A stretch of DNA of 6,231 nucleotides from Pseudomonadota bacterium. Its GTDB lineage: Bacteria > Pseudomonadota > Gammaproteobacteria > Acidiferrobacterales > UBA6901. The stretch is taken from NCBI GenBank assembly GCA_021783175.1, contig JAJXUF010000172.1, forward strand, positions 1 to 6,231. Direction: 5' to 3'. Under the pieces are notes generated by a model. That model was given only the letters and a program-made list of their open reading frames with translations, did no database searches and was not told where the DNA came from. Made by a program: the position numbers and the translations under genes. Shown here piece after piece: positions 1-5,765 of this stretch (position 1 is the first letter of the stretch; every line of letters starts with the position of its first letter).

Positions 1-114
1 GTGCTTGAAATGAGCGCCGGCGCCATCGTTAACGGCGCGCTCAGACGCGAGACCGACAAGGGTGCCGTCGTGACCCGCCTGAAGGCCACGGAAACCAAGG
101 TGGAAGCCAAGTAA
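1..114 (+). CDS. C-terminal end of a probable bactofilin (polymer-forming cytoskeletal protein), partial
   Basis: An open frame enters from the left edge and ends at TAA 112-114, giving 37 residues. The first part, VLEMSAGAIVNGALRR, has the pattern of a last beta-helix rung in bactofilins: alternating hydrophobic residues, then GA, a hydrophobic residue, and NG. A charged low-complexity tail rich in Lys, Thr and Glu follows and ends EAK, as is common in the disordered C-termini of this family. Bactofilins polymerise into filaments that place cell-wall or envelope machinery at the membrane. Established knowledge: in many Beta- and Gammaproteobacteria a bactofilin gene lies just upstream of erpA, as here, 128 nt ahead of it. 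Only the tail is visible, so the family call rests on a short motif plus context. The reading frame itself is reasonably sure. Confidence 0.55.
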   Translation: MLEMSAGAIVNGALRRETDKGAVVTRLKATETKVEAK

Positions 115-146
115 ACCTCCAGAAAATCCGTGACTTAGGGTTTAGA

Positions 147-176
147 TTGACCGCTGGGCACCGGAACTGGGATAAT
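147..176 (+). promoter_or_regulatory. Sigma70-like promoter for erpA
   Basis: A TTGACC hexamer at 147-152 and a GATAAT hexamer at 171-176 are separated by 18 nt. Each matches the sigma70 consensus at five of six positions. The expected start of transcription is near 183-184, leaving a 5' leader of about 60 nt before the erpA ATG at 243. The leader is AT-rich compared with its surroundings and carries two copies of AATATT (180-185 and 196-201). I do not see a convincing IscR site. The gene may also be read through from the upstream bactofilin. Confidence 0.55.
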
Positions 177-242
177 TCCAATATTATCTTTGCCTAATAT
201 TGCTAGCTAAGGTTTCAGCGACCCAATCTGCCGGAGGTGTAC

Positions 243-596
243 ATGACTGCAGCCATTTCTGAAATGCCGAGCCCGCTGAACTTCACCGATAGCGCGGCTA
301 GAAAAGTGAAGGAGCTAATCGATGAGGAGAAGAATCCTGCGCTGATGCTGCGCGTATTCGTCTCCGGTGGCGGCTGCTCCGGATTTCAGTATGGATTTAC
401 GTTCGACGAGAACGTAACTGATGGTGACACCAAGGTCGTCAAGAACGATGTGACCTTGCTGATTGATCCGATGAGCTTTCAGTACCTGGCCGGAGCCGAG
501 ATCGACTATCAAGAGGGTCTTGAAGGCGCGCAGTTCGTCATCAAGAATCCGAATGCCAAGACGACCTGCGGGTGTGGTTCCTCCTTCAGCGTCTGA
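243..596 (+). CDS. erpA: Iron-sulfur cluster insertion protein ErpA (A-type carrier)
   Basis: A 117-residue cytoplasmic protein of the HesB/IscA/ErpA family, which accepts Fe-S clusters from the assembly scaffold and passes them to apo-enzymes; ErpA is known for supplying essential targets such as the IspG/IspH isoprenoid enzymes and respiratory enzymes. All three cluster-ligand cysteines are present: Cys45 in [11 protein letters not shown], and Cys109 and Cys111 in the C-terminal TTCGCGSSF. The spacing and total length are normal for ErpA, and the [15 protein letters not shown] start and [14 protein letters not shown] core are typical of ErpA rather than IscA or SufA. The start is ATG 243, because GGAGG at 233-237 sits 5 nt ahead of it; the upstream in-frame GTG at 237 overlaps that ribosome site and cannot be used with it. 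The gene has its own promoter and is followed by a terminator at 685-719. Confidence 0.95.
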   Translation: MTAAISEMPSPLNFTDSAARKVKELIDEEKNPALMLRVFVSGGGCSGFQYGFTFDENVTDGDTKVVKNDVTLLIDPMSFQYLAGAEIDYQEGLEGAQFVIKNPNAKTTCGCGSSFSV

Positions 597-684
597 AGGC
601 GTTATGAGGTGCTGCCGCCGGCATCCCGCAAGCGGGCCCCTGGCCCGAGTGGCCGACATGCAGTCAACCTGGCATTAACCTCCC

Positions 685-719
685 AACCCCTGCGGACCAA
701 CCGGTGCGCAGGGGTTTTT
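685..719 (+). terminator. Rho-independent terminator after erpA
   Basis: AACCCCTGCG at 685-694 pairs perfectly with CGCAGGGGTT at 707-716, giving a 10-bp stem with a 12-nt loop that can itself close further through ACC/GGT. A run of five T (715-719) starts within the last stem pairs. It lies 88 nt past the erpA stop on the same strand and separates erpA from the ArsR-rhodanese unit. Confidence 0.85.
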
Positions 720-802
720 CGTCTGTTGCCGCCATACCAGTCCGTTACCCAAAAAGCCGGTTTTTACACCGAAAAGCACCGCCGGCCGATATCTTGCGGT
801 AG

Positions 803-832
803 TGGCAGCCAGGCTCCTCGCCTCGGCTGCCA
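803..832. promoter_or_regulatory. Long hairpin/palindrome over the -35 region of the ArsR-rhodanese promoter
   Basis: TGGCAGCC at 803-810 pairs with GGCTGCCA at 825-832. Inside it, AGGC at 811-814 pairs with GCCT at 820-823, leaving a 5-nt loop and a single unpaired C at 824. This makes a nearly continuous 12-bp stem. No T tract follows on either strand, so it is not an ordinary terminator. It ends 6 nt before the extended -10 element and covers the place where a -35 box would be. It could be a protein-binding palindrome or simply a structural element; its function is inferred from position only. Confidence 0.45.
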
Positions 833-837
833 GTCTC

Positions 838-846
838 TGCTATAAT
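838..846 (+). promoter_or_regulatory. Extended -10 promoter of the ArsR-rhodanese operon
   Basis: TGCTATAAT at 838-846 is a perfect extended -10 element (TG, one base, then consensus TATAAT). The -35 position at about 818-823 reads TCGCCT, a poor match, which fits a promoter that relies on the extended -10 contact. The expected start of transcription is near 852-854, giving a leader of about 30 nt to the first ATG at 882. Confidence 0.7.
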
Positions 847-864
847 TCAACCAGTCAATTGAAT
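845..864. promoter_or_regulatory. Probable operator: inverted repeat over the transcription start
   Basis: ATTCAA at 845-850 and TTGAAT at 859-864 form an inverted repeat with an 8-nt spacer, and the inner right arm also contains the small palindrome TCAATTGA (855-862). The repeat begins inside the -10 hexamer and spans the predicted start of transcription. ArsR/SmtB-family repressors typically bind AT-rich imperfect palindromes of this size over their own promoters, so the downstream ArsR-type gene is the obvious candidate to bind here. This is inferred from layout; binding is not shown. Confidence 0.5.
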
Positions 865-881
865 GGTATGGACCGGGGTGC

Positions 882-1559
882 ATGATGTCAGGCATGGGAC
901 TGAAGCAGGAGATTTATGGCCACATTGCGCGCATCGGCAAGGCGGTTTGCCATGGCCACCGGCTAGAGCTGCTCGAGTATCTGGCGCAGGGCGAGAGGAC
1001 GGTGGAGGCACTGGCCAAATTGACCGGATTGTCGGTCGCGAATGCCTCGCAACATCTTCAGGTCTTGCGTCAGAGCGGACTGGTGACGGCGCGCAAGGCC
1101 GGCCAGTACGTCTACTACCGGGTGGCGGACGATGAGGTGGTGCGGCTGCTGAAAAGCATGCGCAAACTCGCGGAGACACACCTGGCTGATGTCGAGCGGC
1201 TGGTGCGCGCCTATCTCACCGTCAAGGACGAGCTCGAGGCGCTGCCGCGGGTTGAACTCCTGGAGCGTGCCCGAAAGGGACTCGTCACCATCGTTGATGT
1301 TCGCCCTCAGGAAGAGTTTGCAGTCGGTCACGTGCCGGGAGCCATTAACGTACCGGTGAAGGACCTGGCGCAACGCCTCAAAGACCTGCCCAAGGAGCAG
1401 GAGATAGTCGCCTACTGCCGCGGCCCGCACTGCGTGCTGGCCTATGATGCGGTGGCACAGCTGAGAGAAGCGGGCTTCAGTGCCCGGCGCCTCGAAGACG
1501 GCTTCCCTGAGTGGCGCGAAGCGGGCTTGCCGGTAGAGAGGGTCGGCTCGGAGCGGTGA
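882..1559 (+). CDS. ArsR/SmtB-family transcriptional repressor fused to a rhodanese domain
   Basis: A 225-residue cytoplasmic regulator with two domains. Residues about 10-95 are an ArsR winged helix: the recognition helix SVANASQHLQVLRQ (51-64) precedes the wing ARKAGQYVYYRV (70-81). Residues about 120-220 are a rhodanese (sulfurtransferase) domain with VDVRPQEEFAVGHVPGAINVP (138-158), the active loop YCRGPHC (178-184) with catalytic-type Cys179, and the closing DGFPEW (206-211). The only cysteines are Cys23, Cys179 and Cys184. The ELCVCD metal motif of classical ArsR proteins is absent, so sulfane-sulfur or thiol sensing is more likely than arsenite sensing; this is inference. ATG codons lie at 882 and 885, and the GGGGTG at 875-880 is better spaced for 885, so the protein may be one residue shorter. 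It heads an operon with the SHOCT and four-helix membrane proteins and probably represses its own promoter. Confidence 0.9.
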   Translation: MMSGMGLKQEIYGHIARIGKAVCHGHRLELLEYLAQGERTVEALAKLTGLSVANASQHLQVLRQSGLVTARKAGQYVYYRVADDEVVRLLKSMRKLAETHLADVERLVRAYLTVKDELEALPRVELLERARKGLVTIVDVRPQEEFAVGHVPGAINVPVKDLAQRLKDLPKEQEIVAYCRGPHCVLAYDAVAQLREAGFSARRLEDGFPEWREAGLPVERVGSER

Positions 1560-1611
1560 TAACCGGGTCTTTCGCTTCGGGAATACGCGCGCCGCGTAAA
1601 GGAGGCAATCC

Positions 1612-1851
1612 ATGATGTGGGGAAATGGTTATGGATACGGGGCAATGTGGTTCGGTTGGCTGCCGATGATTCTCTTCTGGATCGTGTTCATTTTCGTTGT
1701 CGTAGCACTGGCCAAATGGTTATTCGGCAGCTCGCCGCGACATGATTGGCATGTCGGAAAGTCCGCGCTGGATATCCTTAAGGAACGCTACGCCCGCGGC
1801 GAGATCGGCAAAGAGGAATATGAACAGAAGAAGCGCGATCTGGAAAGCTGA
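1612..1851 (+). CDS. Small membrane protein with C-terminal SHOCT domain
   Basis: A 79-residue protein. The first 16 residues are rich in Met, Trp, Gly and Tyr (MMWGNGYGYGAMWFGW), one transmembrane helix runs from about 17 to 38, and residues 51-78 (SALDILKERYARGEIGKEEYEQ...) form a SHOCT module. SHOCT is a short C-terminal motif of about 30 residues seen on many membrane and secreted proteins; its role is thought to be oligomerisation or protein contact. A near-perfect ribosome site, AAAGGAGG at 1598-1605, sits 6 nt before ATG 1612, which fixes the start and suggests strong translation. The gene follows the ArsR-rhodanese gene by 52 nt with no terminator, so co-transcription is likely. Similar short SHOCT proteins occur beside metal and redox stress genes. 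A metal-binding role for the N-terminus is possible, but there is no clear ligand set. Confidence 0.85.
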   Translation: MMWGNGYGYGAMWFGWLPMILFWIVFIFVVVALAKWLFGSSPRHDWHVGKSALDILKERYARGEIGKEEYEQKKRDLES

Positions 1852-1878
1852 CCGGCGCGACTAGCGCAGCGATCACCA

Positions 1879-2361
1879 ATGCGAACACCCCCACCCTCCG
1901 GTTCGCGAACGAGCGGCGCCAGCAAGGTCTTTGTGCCACTTTCGGTCTGGGCGCTGTTCGCCCTTCTTCTGCATCTGCCGTGGGAGGTAGCCCAGCTGCC
2001 GCTGTATCGGGTGTGGCAACAGTCGAGTGCCGCGCCAATCGTGTTCGATGTTCTCCACTGCACTTTGGGCGATGTCCTGATCGCCGGCACGGCCTATGCG
2101 GCAACGGCCGCGGTTTTCCGGCAACCGCTGTGGCCGCTCCGCTCGCCATGGACCGGCGGTGCAATGTACATGCTTGGAACGGTTGCCTATGCGGCATGGA
2201 GCGAATGGCGCAACGTCTATCGCACCGGCGGCTGGGCGTATTCGGCGGCTATGCCCACGCTTGCGGGAATCGGGCTTGCGCCACTATTGCAGTGGATCGT
2301 CGTTTCCCTTTTCATGTTACTGCTGTTTCGGCGTACCAGCGCGCTGGCGCCTCCTCAGTGA
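1879..2361 (+). CDS. Four-helix integral membrane protein, function unknown
   Basis: A 160-residue protein I do not recognise by name. After a Ser/Pro-rich cytoplasm-like start, four hydrophobic segments can be drawn at about 17-36, 57-80, 92-110 and 126-150. Polar and aromatic residues inside or next to these segments look like a conserved core rather than plain anchors: HLPWE (32-36) at the end of helix 1, HCTLGD (60-65) in helix 2, WSEWRNVY (107-114) after helix 3, and GWAY..AMP followed by GIGLAPLLQW (130-139) in helix 4. His32, Glu36, His60, Cys61, Asp65 and Glu109 are candidates for a metal, quinone or proton site; this is inference. It starts 27 nt after the SHOCT gene on the same strand, so it is likely the third gene of that operon. 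No good ribosome site precedes ATG 1879. An in-frame GTG at 1933 is an alternative start, but it would cut into helix 1. Confidence 0.75.
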   Translation: MRTPPPSGSRTSGASKVFVPLSVWALFALLLHLPWEVAQLPLYRVWQQSSAAPIVFDVLHCTLGDVLIAGTAYAATAAVFRQPLWPLRSPWTGGAMYMLGTVAYAAWSEWRNVYRTGGWAYSAAMPTLAGIGLAPLLQWIVVSLFMLLLFRRTSALAPPQ

Positions 2362-2475
2362 CCGGTTTCTGCCCGAATTCGCCGGCAAGCAGATCGGCAT
2401 TGGCGCTCGTCAGCCCTGGCGGGCTGCGACGGTAGTCGACATTGCATTCGGCTGCTCATTCGCTTTAAGGAGAGA
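2362..2475. other. Convergent intergenic region with a short hairpin
   Basis: This 114-nt gap separates two operons that meet tail to tail. It contains a perfect 6-bp hairpin with a 4-nt loop, CAGCCC (2411-2416) with GGGCTG (2421-2426). Neither strand has a T tract after it, so it is at best a weak or Rho-assisted terminator for both directions. I see no gene here. Confidence 0.4.
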
Positions 2476-3768
2476 TCAGAAGTAGTACCGCGCGCGAAAC
2501 TCGACGCGACGGTCATACTGCTTTTCGCCAAAATCGGTAAGACGCCCGCCGCGCAACCAGAATATTCGGAATCGAAACTCGAAATTGGTAATGCCGGTAT
2601 AAAGCAGTTCGGGCGCGACAGAGTAGCTGTGATCATCAACGTTGGCGATCAACGTGAGCGCCGGAGTGTAGTAAAGGATGCCAAACGGTTCATACTGGCT
2701 AAGGCGCAGGTACACATAGCGTAGTCCCGGATTGGGTTGAGCCATGGCCGGCTGAAATGCTGTGGAGAGCCTGGTGAGCGGCGCCGCATTGCCGCTGGCC
2801 AGGTATTGATCGTAAGCATCATGTTCGACCGAGCCGAACGTTGCCATCTCGTCCTCGCTATAGCCGGTGCCGTTGTAGTAGTACTCGAGGACGGCAGTGA
2901 GCTCACTTTCGGTGAGGTAACGCAAACCGAGGAGATAGCTCGTGGCGCCCGAAGTAAGCGCAGCGATATTGCCGGCGGCGTCCACGACCGGGTGCGTGGC
3001 GCTGTCGAAATGGGCCCACTCGCCGTGCACCTCAAAATTGGTTCCGATATTCCGCGAAAAATCGAAGCCGTAGCGCGCGCTTTTGGCGCCGGCGCCGAGC
3101 CACATCAGATCAATATCCGTGTTGGCGTACAAGAAGTAGAGCTTGGCAGCCGGGTTGAGATGGTCCGCCGCCGTGCCGAAGCCGGTATTGAGGTTGGCCG
3201 AAGTTGGTACGATCAGTGGCGTGAACGCGATGGTCTTGAGTGTGCCGTCAAAACTGTGCACGAGGTCGGCGCCCGCGATCACGAAACCCTCGCGCGCCAG
3301 ATCCGGATCGTTCGGGTCCTTCGGGCGCTGTACAAAACCCACCGGATTCCAGGCGTAGCCTTTGCCCCAGCTGTATGTTTTCTTTCCGAGATTCAGCGTC
3401 GTGCCGGCATCGGGTTGAATGGAGACGGATGCCTCATAGAACCGTGAAGTGCCACTGCCACCGGTGTAATCATGACTGTAAGAGCTGTAATCGAGCACAT
3501 GGGCTGTAGTAATTCCGTGGCGGTAGGTGCCATCCAGTTGGACGGTGCCTGTGCCCCGATTGAAGCTTTCCGGAGTGGCTTGATTGAAAAAGCCGAGCTG
3601 GTACAACGCAGCGTCGCGGTCGTAGGTGAAGTACTGGTCCAGGGCTTCAACGTAGCCGTTGAACTCAAAAGGTTTCTTTTCATACTGCGAGACGTTAAAG
3701 CTGTAGCTGTCCTGTGCTGCGGCTGCCGGAAGCCAGAGGCTCAGCCAGGCACAGAGCAGCCAGCGCAT
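2476..3768 (-). CDS. Outer-membrane beta-barrel protein of an ABC/LolA-like export operon
   Basis: A 430-residue protein with a Sec signal peptide: MRW, a hydrophobic core to about residue 13, then AAAA with likely cleavage before Gln19. The rest alternates polar and hydrophobic residues in strand-like stretches rich in Tyr, Phe, Gly and Asn, and ends RARYYF. The terminal Phe is the signal read by the BAM machinery on outer-membrane barrels. A distinctive segment at 128-157 contains TYSWGKGYAWNP followed by QRPKDPNDPDL and may be a plug, a strand-turn or a binding site. It loosely recalls DUF1302-type barrels, but I would not assign it. The start at 3768 is 4 nt after the stop of the LolA-like gene; an upstream in-frame start at 3840 would put 24 non-signal residues ahead of the signal peptide and lie inside that gene. 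It is probably the last gene of the operon, acting as outer-membrane receiver or exit for the cargo. Confidence 0.8.
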   Translation of the reverse strand: MRWLLCAWLSLWLPAAAAQDSYSFNVSQYEKKPFEFNGYVEALDQYFTYDRDAALYQLGFFNQATPESFNRGTGTVQLDGTYRHGITTAHVLDYSSYSHDYTGGSGTSRFYEASVSIQPDAGTTLNLGKKTYSWGKGYAWNPVGFVQRPKDPNDPDLAREGFVIAGADLVHSFDGTLKTIAFTPLIVPTSANLNTGFGTAADHLNPAAKLYFLYANTDIDLMWLGAGAKSARYGFDFSRNIGTNFEVHGEWAHFDSATHPVVDAAGNIAALTSGATSYLLGLRYLTESELTAVLEYYYNGTGYSEDEMATFGSVEHDAYDQYLASGNAAPLTRLSTAFQPAMAQPNPGLRYVYLRLSQYEPFGILYYTPALTLIANVDDHSYSVAPELLYTGITNFEFRFRIFWLRGGRLTDFGEKQYDRRVEFRARYYF

Positions 3769-3772
3769 GGTT

Positions 3773-4528
3773 TCAGCGCAGCTCGCCGGCGCGGGGAAGA
3801 TAGTTGAGGGTGAAGACTTCGTCCGGGAAGCTGCGTGCACGGATGCCAGAGAAGATCATCACCGACTTGTAGCCCTTGTAGAGGGGGCTGTCGGTCTCGA
3901 TCACCGCCGGTCGCCGTATTCCGCCTCCGAAGTCCTTGATATCGGAAAAATGCAGGGTCTTGATGAGCAGGCCGCTCGCGGCGTAGGCCTCGATCGTGAC
4001 AGGCAGAACCGTGGCTTTGTCCACCCATATTTTCAGGCGGTCGTAAGCCACGGTTCCGGTTCGTGCCTTGGCATAGAGGATGTACTGGTTTGCGGTCGCC
4101 TCGACCTTCTCCACGCTGTATTCCACGCTGTAATCGAGAGCAAGAATATCGGCGTTGTTGAACACGCCGCCAATGACTGACTGCAGGCTCGTGATGCGAA
4201 GTGGCTTGCCGACATTTGGGATGTATAGCCACATATTGTCGCCAAGACGCAGCGTTGCACGGCCCTTTTCGCTCGGCGGGTCAAGAAACAGCGCGATGAT
4301 CTTGTCGCGTCCTTTCTTCACAGTGTAGAGCACATATTCCTTGCGGCTGCCGTTGGGCTCGATGTTTATGAGCTTGCGATAGGTCGCGTAGGACTCGGGT
4401 TCGAGATTGCGGTCAAGCTGCTTGAGCAGCGCATTGCCGTCGATTGCGTAAGCGGGCGAAGCGAGCAGGAGACTGGCGAGCAGTAACGGCCCAAAGAGTT
4501 GCCGGAATCGATTCACGTTGCTAAACAT
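3773..4528 (-). CDS. Periplasmic LolA-like protein (outer-membrane lipoprotein-sorting family)
   Basis: A 251-residue protein. Residues 1-28 are a Sec signal peptide with cleavage after AYA, leaving a mature protein that starts IDGNALL. The mature part fits the LolA-like outer-membrane lipoprotein-sorting family: ALLKQLDRNLEPESYATYRK near the start, then the hallmark LRLGDNMWLYIPN (93-105) and RITSLQSVIGGVF (111-123), then the strand-rich AYDRLKIWVDKATVLPV (161-177) and FSDIKDFGGG (194-203). These proteins form an open beta-fold with a hydrophobic pocket for a lipid or acyl chain, and members are often coded beside ABC or RND/MMPL exporters. The start at 4528 overlaps the permease stop by 8 nt (ATGTTTAG), implying translational coupling. 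An upstream in-frame start at 4597 lies deep in the permease gene and would bury the signal peptide. It is inferred to carry cargo from the permease to the outer-membrane barrel. Confidence 0.85.
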   Translation of the reverse strand: MFSNVNRFRQLFGPLLLASLLLASPAYAIDGNALLKQLDRNLEPESYATYRKLINIEPNGSRKEYVLYTVKKGRDKIIALFLDPPSEKGRATLRLGDNMWLYIPNVGKPLRITSLQSVIGGVFNNADILALDYSVEYSVEKVEATANQYILYAKARTGTVAYDRLKIWVDKATVLPVTIEAYAASGLLIKTLHFSDIKDFGGGIRRPAVIETDSPLYKGYKSVMIFSGIRARSFPDEVFTLNYLPRAGELR

Positions 4529-5765
4529 GGCGCAGGGCTGCGATCGGGTCCATGCGGCCGGCTTTCCACGCCGGTTGCAGGCTCGCAATGGCGGCAACGG
4601 CCAACACGATTGAGCCGATCAGCACGACATCGGGCGCGGCAATCGACGGTGCGAGCGCGAAAACCTGACGCGCGAATGCGAAGTGCACCGGATGCAAATG
4701 CAGGATGAAGATGATTGCGAGGCTCAATGCCGTGCCGATGGCCGTACCAATGAGCCCAAGCAGCAGGCCCTCCGTCAGGAATAGTCCGAGAATGCGCCGT
4801 GGCGGGGTACCGATTGCGGCGATCGTGCCAATCTCGCGAATGCGTTCGTACACCGCCATGATCATGACATTCATCACCGATATCAGCACGATTCCTACCA
4901 GCATCACCCGGATGAATACATCGAGCAGGTCTATGATGTGCGCGATATTCGCGAAAGGCGACAATCCCTCCCAGGTATGGACTTCGAGCGCCGGCTGGCC
5001 CTGCGCGTTCTTGATTCCGGAAAGCGCCTGTTCCAGCGCCGCCCGGTCCTGCTCCAGCCGGCGCGGGTCCTTGAGTCGTACCGCGATTTCGTTGACCTCG
5101 GGCGTGGTCATCCGCAGCAGTTCGCGGGCGTCCGTGATATTGATATAGCCGTCACGCCCACCTGGGCCGGTTACGTCCCCGAGTACGCCTTGCACGACGA
5201 AAGTCTTGCCATTGACCGAACCGTCAAGATTCGTAGCGACCAGTACGACCGTATCGCCCACCTTCACCTTCATGCCCTTGGCGAGGATTTCCGGGATCAG
5301 GATCTTTCCGGGTTCGACCAGTCCGTTGGCGGTGGTCCCCTGTACCAGGCGCCCGGCGAGCAGTGGCACGGTCGCCGCCTCCTGCTGCGGGTTCACTCCG
5401 TTCAGGCGGATACTGGTGGTCTCGGTGAAGTTGCTGAACATGGCGCCAAGCTTCAGGCGTGGGGAAAATGCCGTGACGTCCTTCATGCCGCGCAGCACAT
5501 CTTCGACCTTCTGTGCTTGTGCGGCCGTCATGTTGAGGTTGAGCGGCAGGTTGTCGATCGAGGCCACGTAACCTTTGTGGTGTACTTGCAGGTCGCCGAG
5601 CATGGAGTCGGTGATCTGCCCGACGATCAGGCTTTTGAATGACCCTGATACGGAAACGAACACGAGCACGGCAACGACGCCGAGCACGATCAGGCCGGTG
5701 GTCAGAAAGGTGCGCCGACCATAGCGAGCAAGATTGCGTGCGGCCAGCCTGAGAATCTTAAGCAT
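4521..5765 (-). CDS. ABC transporter permease of the MacB/LolC-FtsX type
   Basis: A 414-residue inner-membrane protein with the usual layout: helix 1 at about 20-40, a large periplasmic domain at about 45-275, then three helices at about 284-306, 326-356 and 378-396. The FtsX signature ERIREIGTIAAIGTPPRR (307-324) forms the cytoplasmic coupling region, and the C-terminus PAWKAGRMDPIAALRHV is the classic family ending. These permeases do not move cargo through a pore; they use ATP hydrolysis on the cytoplasmic side to drive shape changes in the periplasm, either extracting lipoproteins (LolCDE) or pushing substrates onward (MacB). Unlike MacB, the ATPase here is a separate protein. The start at 5765 is preceded by GGAGG with 5-nt spacing and overlaps the ATPase stop by 8 nt (ATGCTTAA). 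The upstream ATG at 5780 lies before that ribosome site and is unlikely. Confidence 0.9.
   Translation of the reverse strand: MLKILRLAARNLARYGRRTFLTTGLIVLGVVAVLVFVSVSGSFKSLIVGQITDSMLGDLQVHHKGYVASIDNLPLNLNMTAAQAQKVEDVLRGMKDVTAFSPRLKLGAMFSNFTETTSIRLNGVNPQQEAATVPLLAGRLVQGTTANGLVEPGKILIPEILAKGMKVKVGDTVVLVATNLDGSVNGKTFVVQGVLGDVTGPGGRDGYINITDARELLRMTTPEVNEIAVRLKDPRRLEQDRAALEQALSGIKNAQGQPALEVHTWEGLSPFANIAHIIDLLDVFIRVMLVGIVLISVMNVMIMAVYERIREIGTIAAIGTPPRRILGLFLTEGLLLGLIGTAIGTALSLAIIFILHLHPVHFAFARQVFALAPSIAAPDVVLIGSIVLAVAAIASLQPAWKAGRMDPIAALRHV

Noticed and set aside
237..242. GTG at 237 as the erpA start
   Set aside because: It shares its G with the GGAGG ribosome site at 233-237; ATG 243 has the correct 5-nt spacing and gives the normal ErpA length.
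641..716. Possible tRNA, because GCCCGAGTGGCCGA recalls a Leu/Ser tRNA D-arm
   Set aside because: No acceptor stem, anticodon arm or T-loop can be built around it, and the downstream pairing is fully explained by the terminator.
609..845. 78-residue open frame on the + strand in the erpA-arsR gap
   Set aside because: It runs through the terminator at 685-719 and into the promoter at 838-846, and has low-complexity, unrecognisable content.
963..1613. 216-residue open frame on the - strand
   Set aside because: It lies opposite the ArsR-rhodanese gene, which has clear domains; the antisense translation shows no recognisable family and is a GC-driven shadow.
2737..3447. 236-residue open frame on the + strand
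   Set aside because: It is antisense to the barrel gene with no ribosome site or family motif; the barrel protein has a signal peptide and terminal Phe.
3769..3840. Longer start for the barrel protein at 3840
   Set aside because: It would add 24 polar residues ahead of the signal peptide and start inside the LolA-like gene; the start at 3768 begins the signal peptide directly.
4529..4597. Longer start for the LolA-like protein at 4597
   Set aside because: It would put 23 residues in front of a clear signal peptide and lie within the permease C-terminal codons.
4938..5642. 234-residue open frame on the + strand
   Set aside because: It is antisense to the permease gene, whose FtsX motif and membrane layout are clear.
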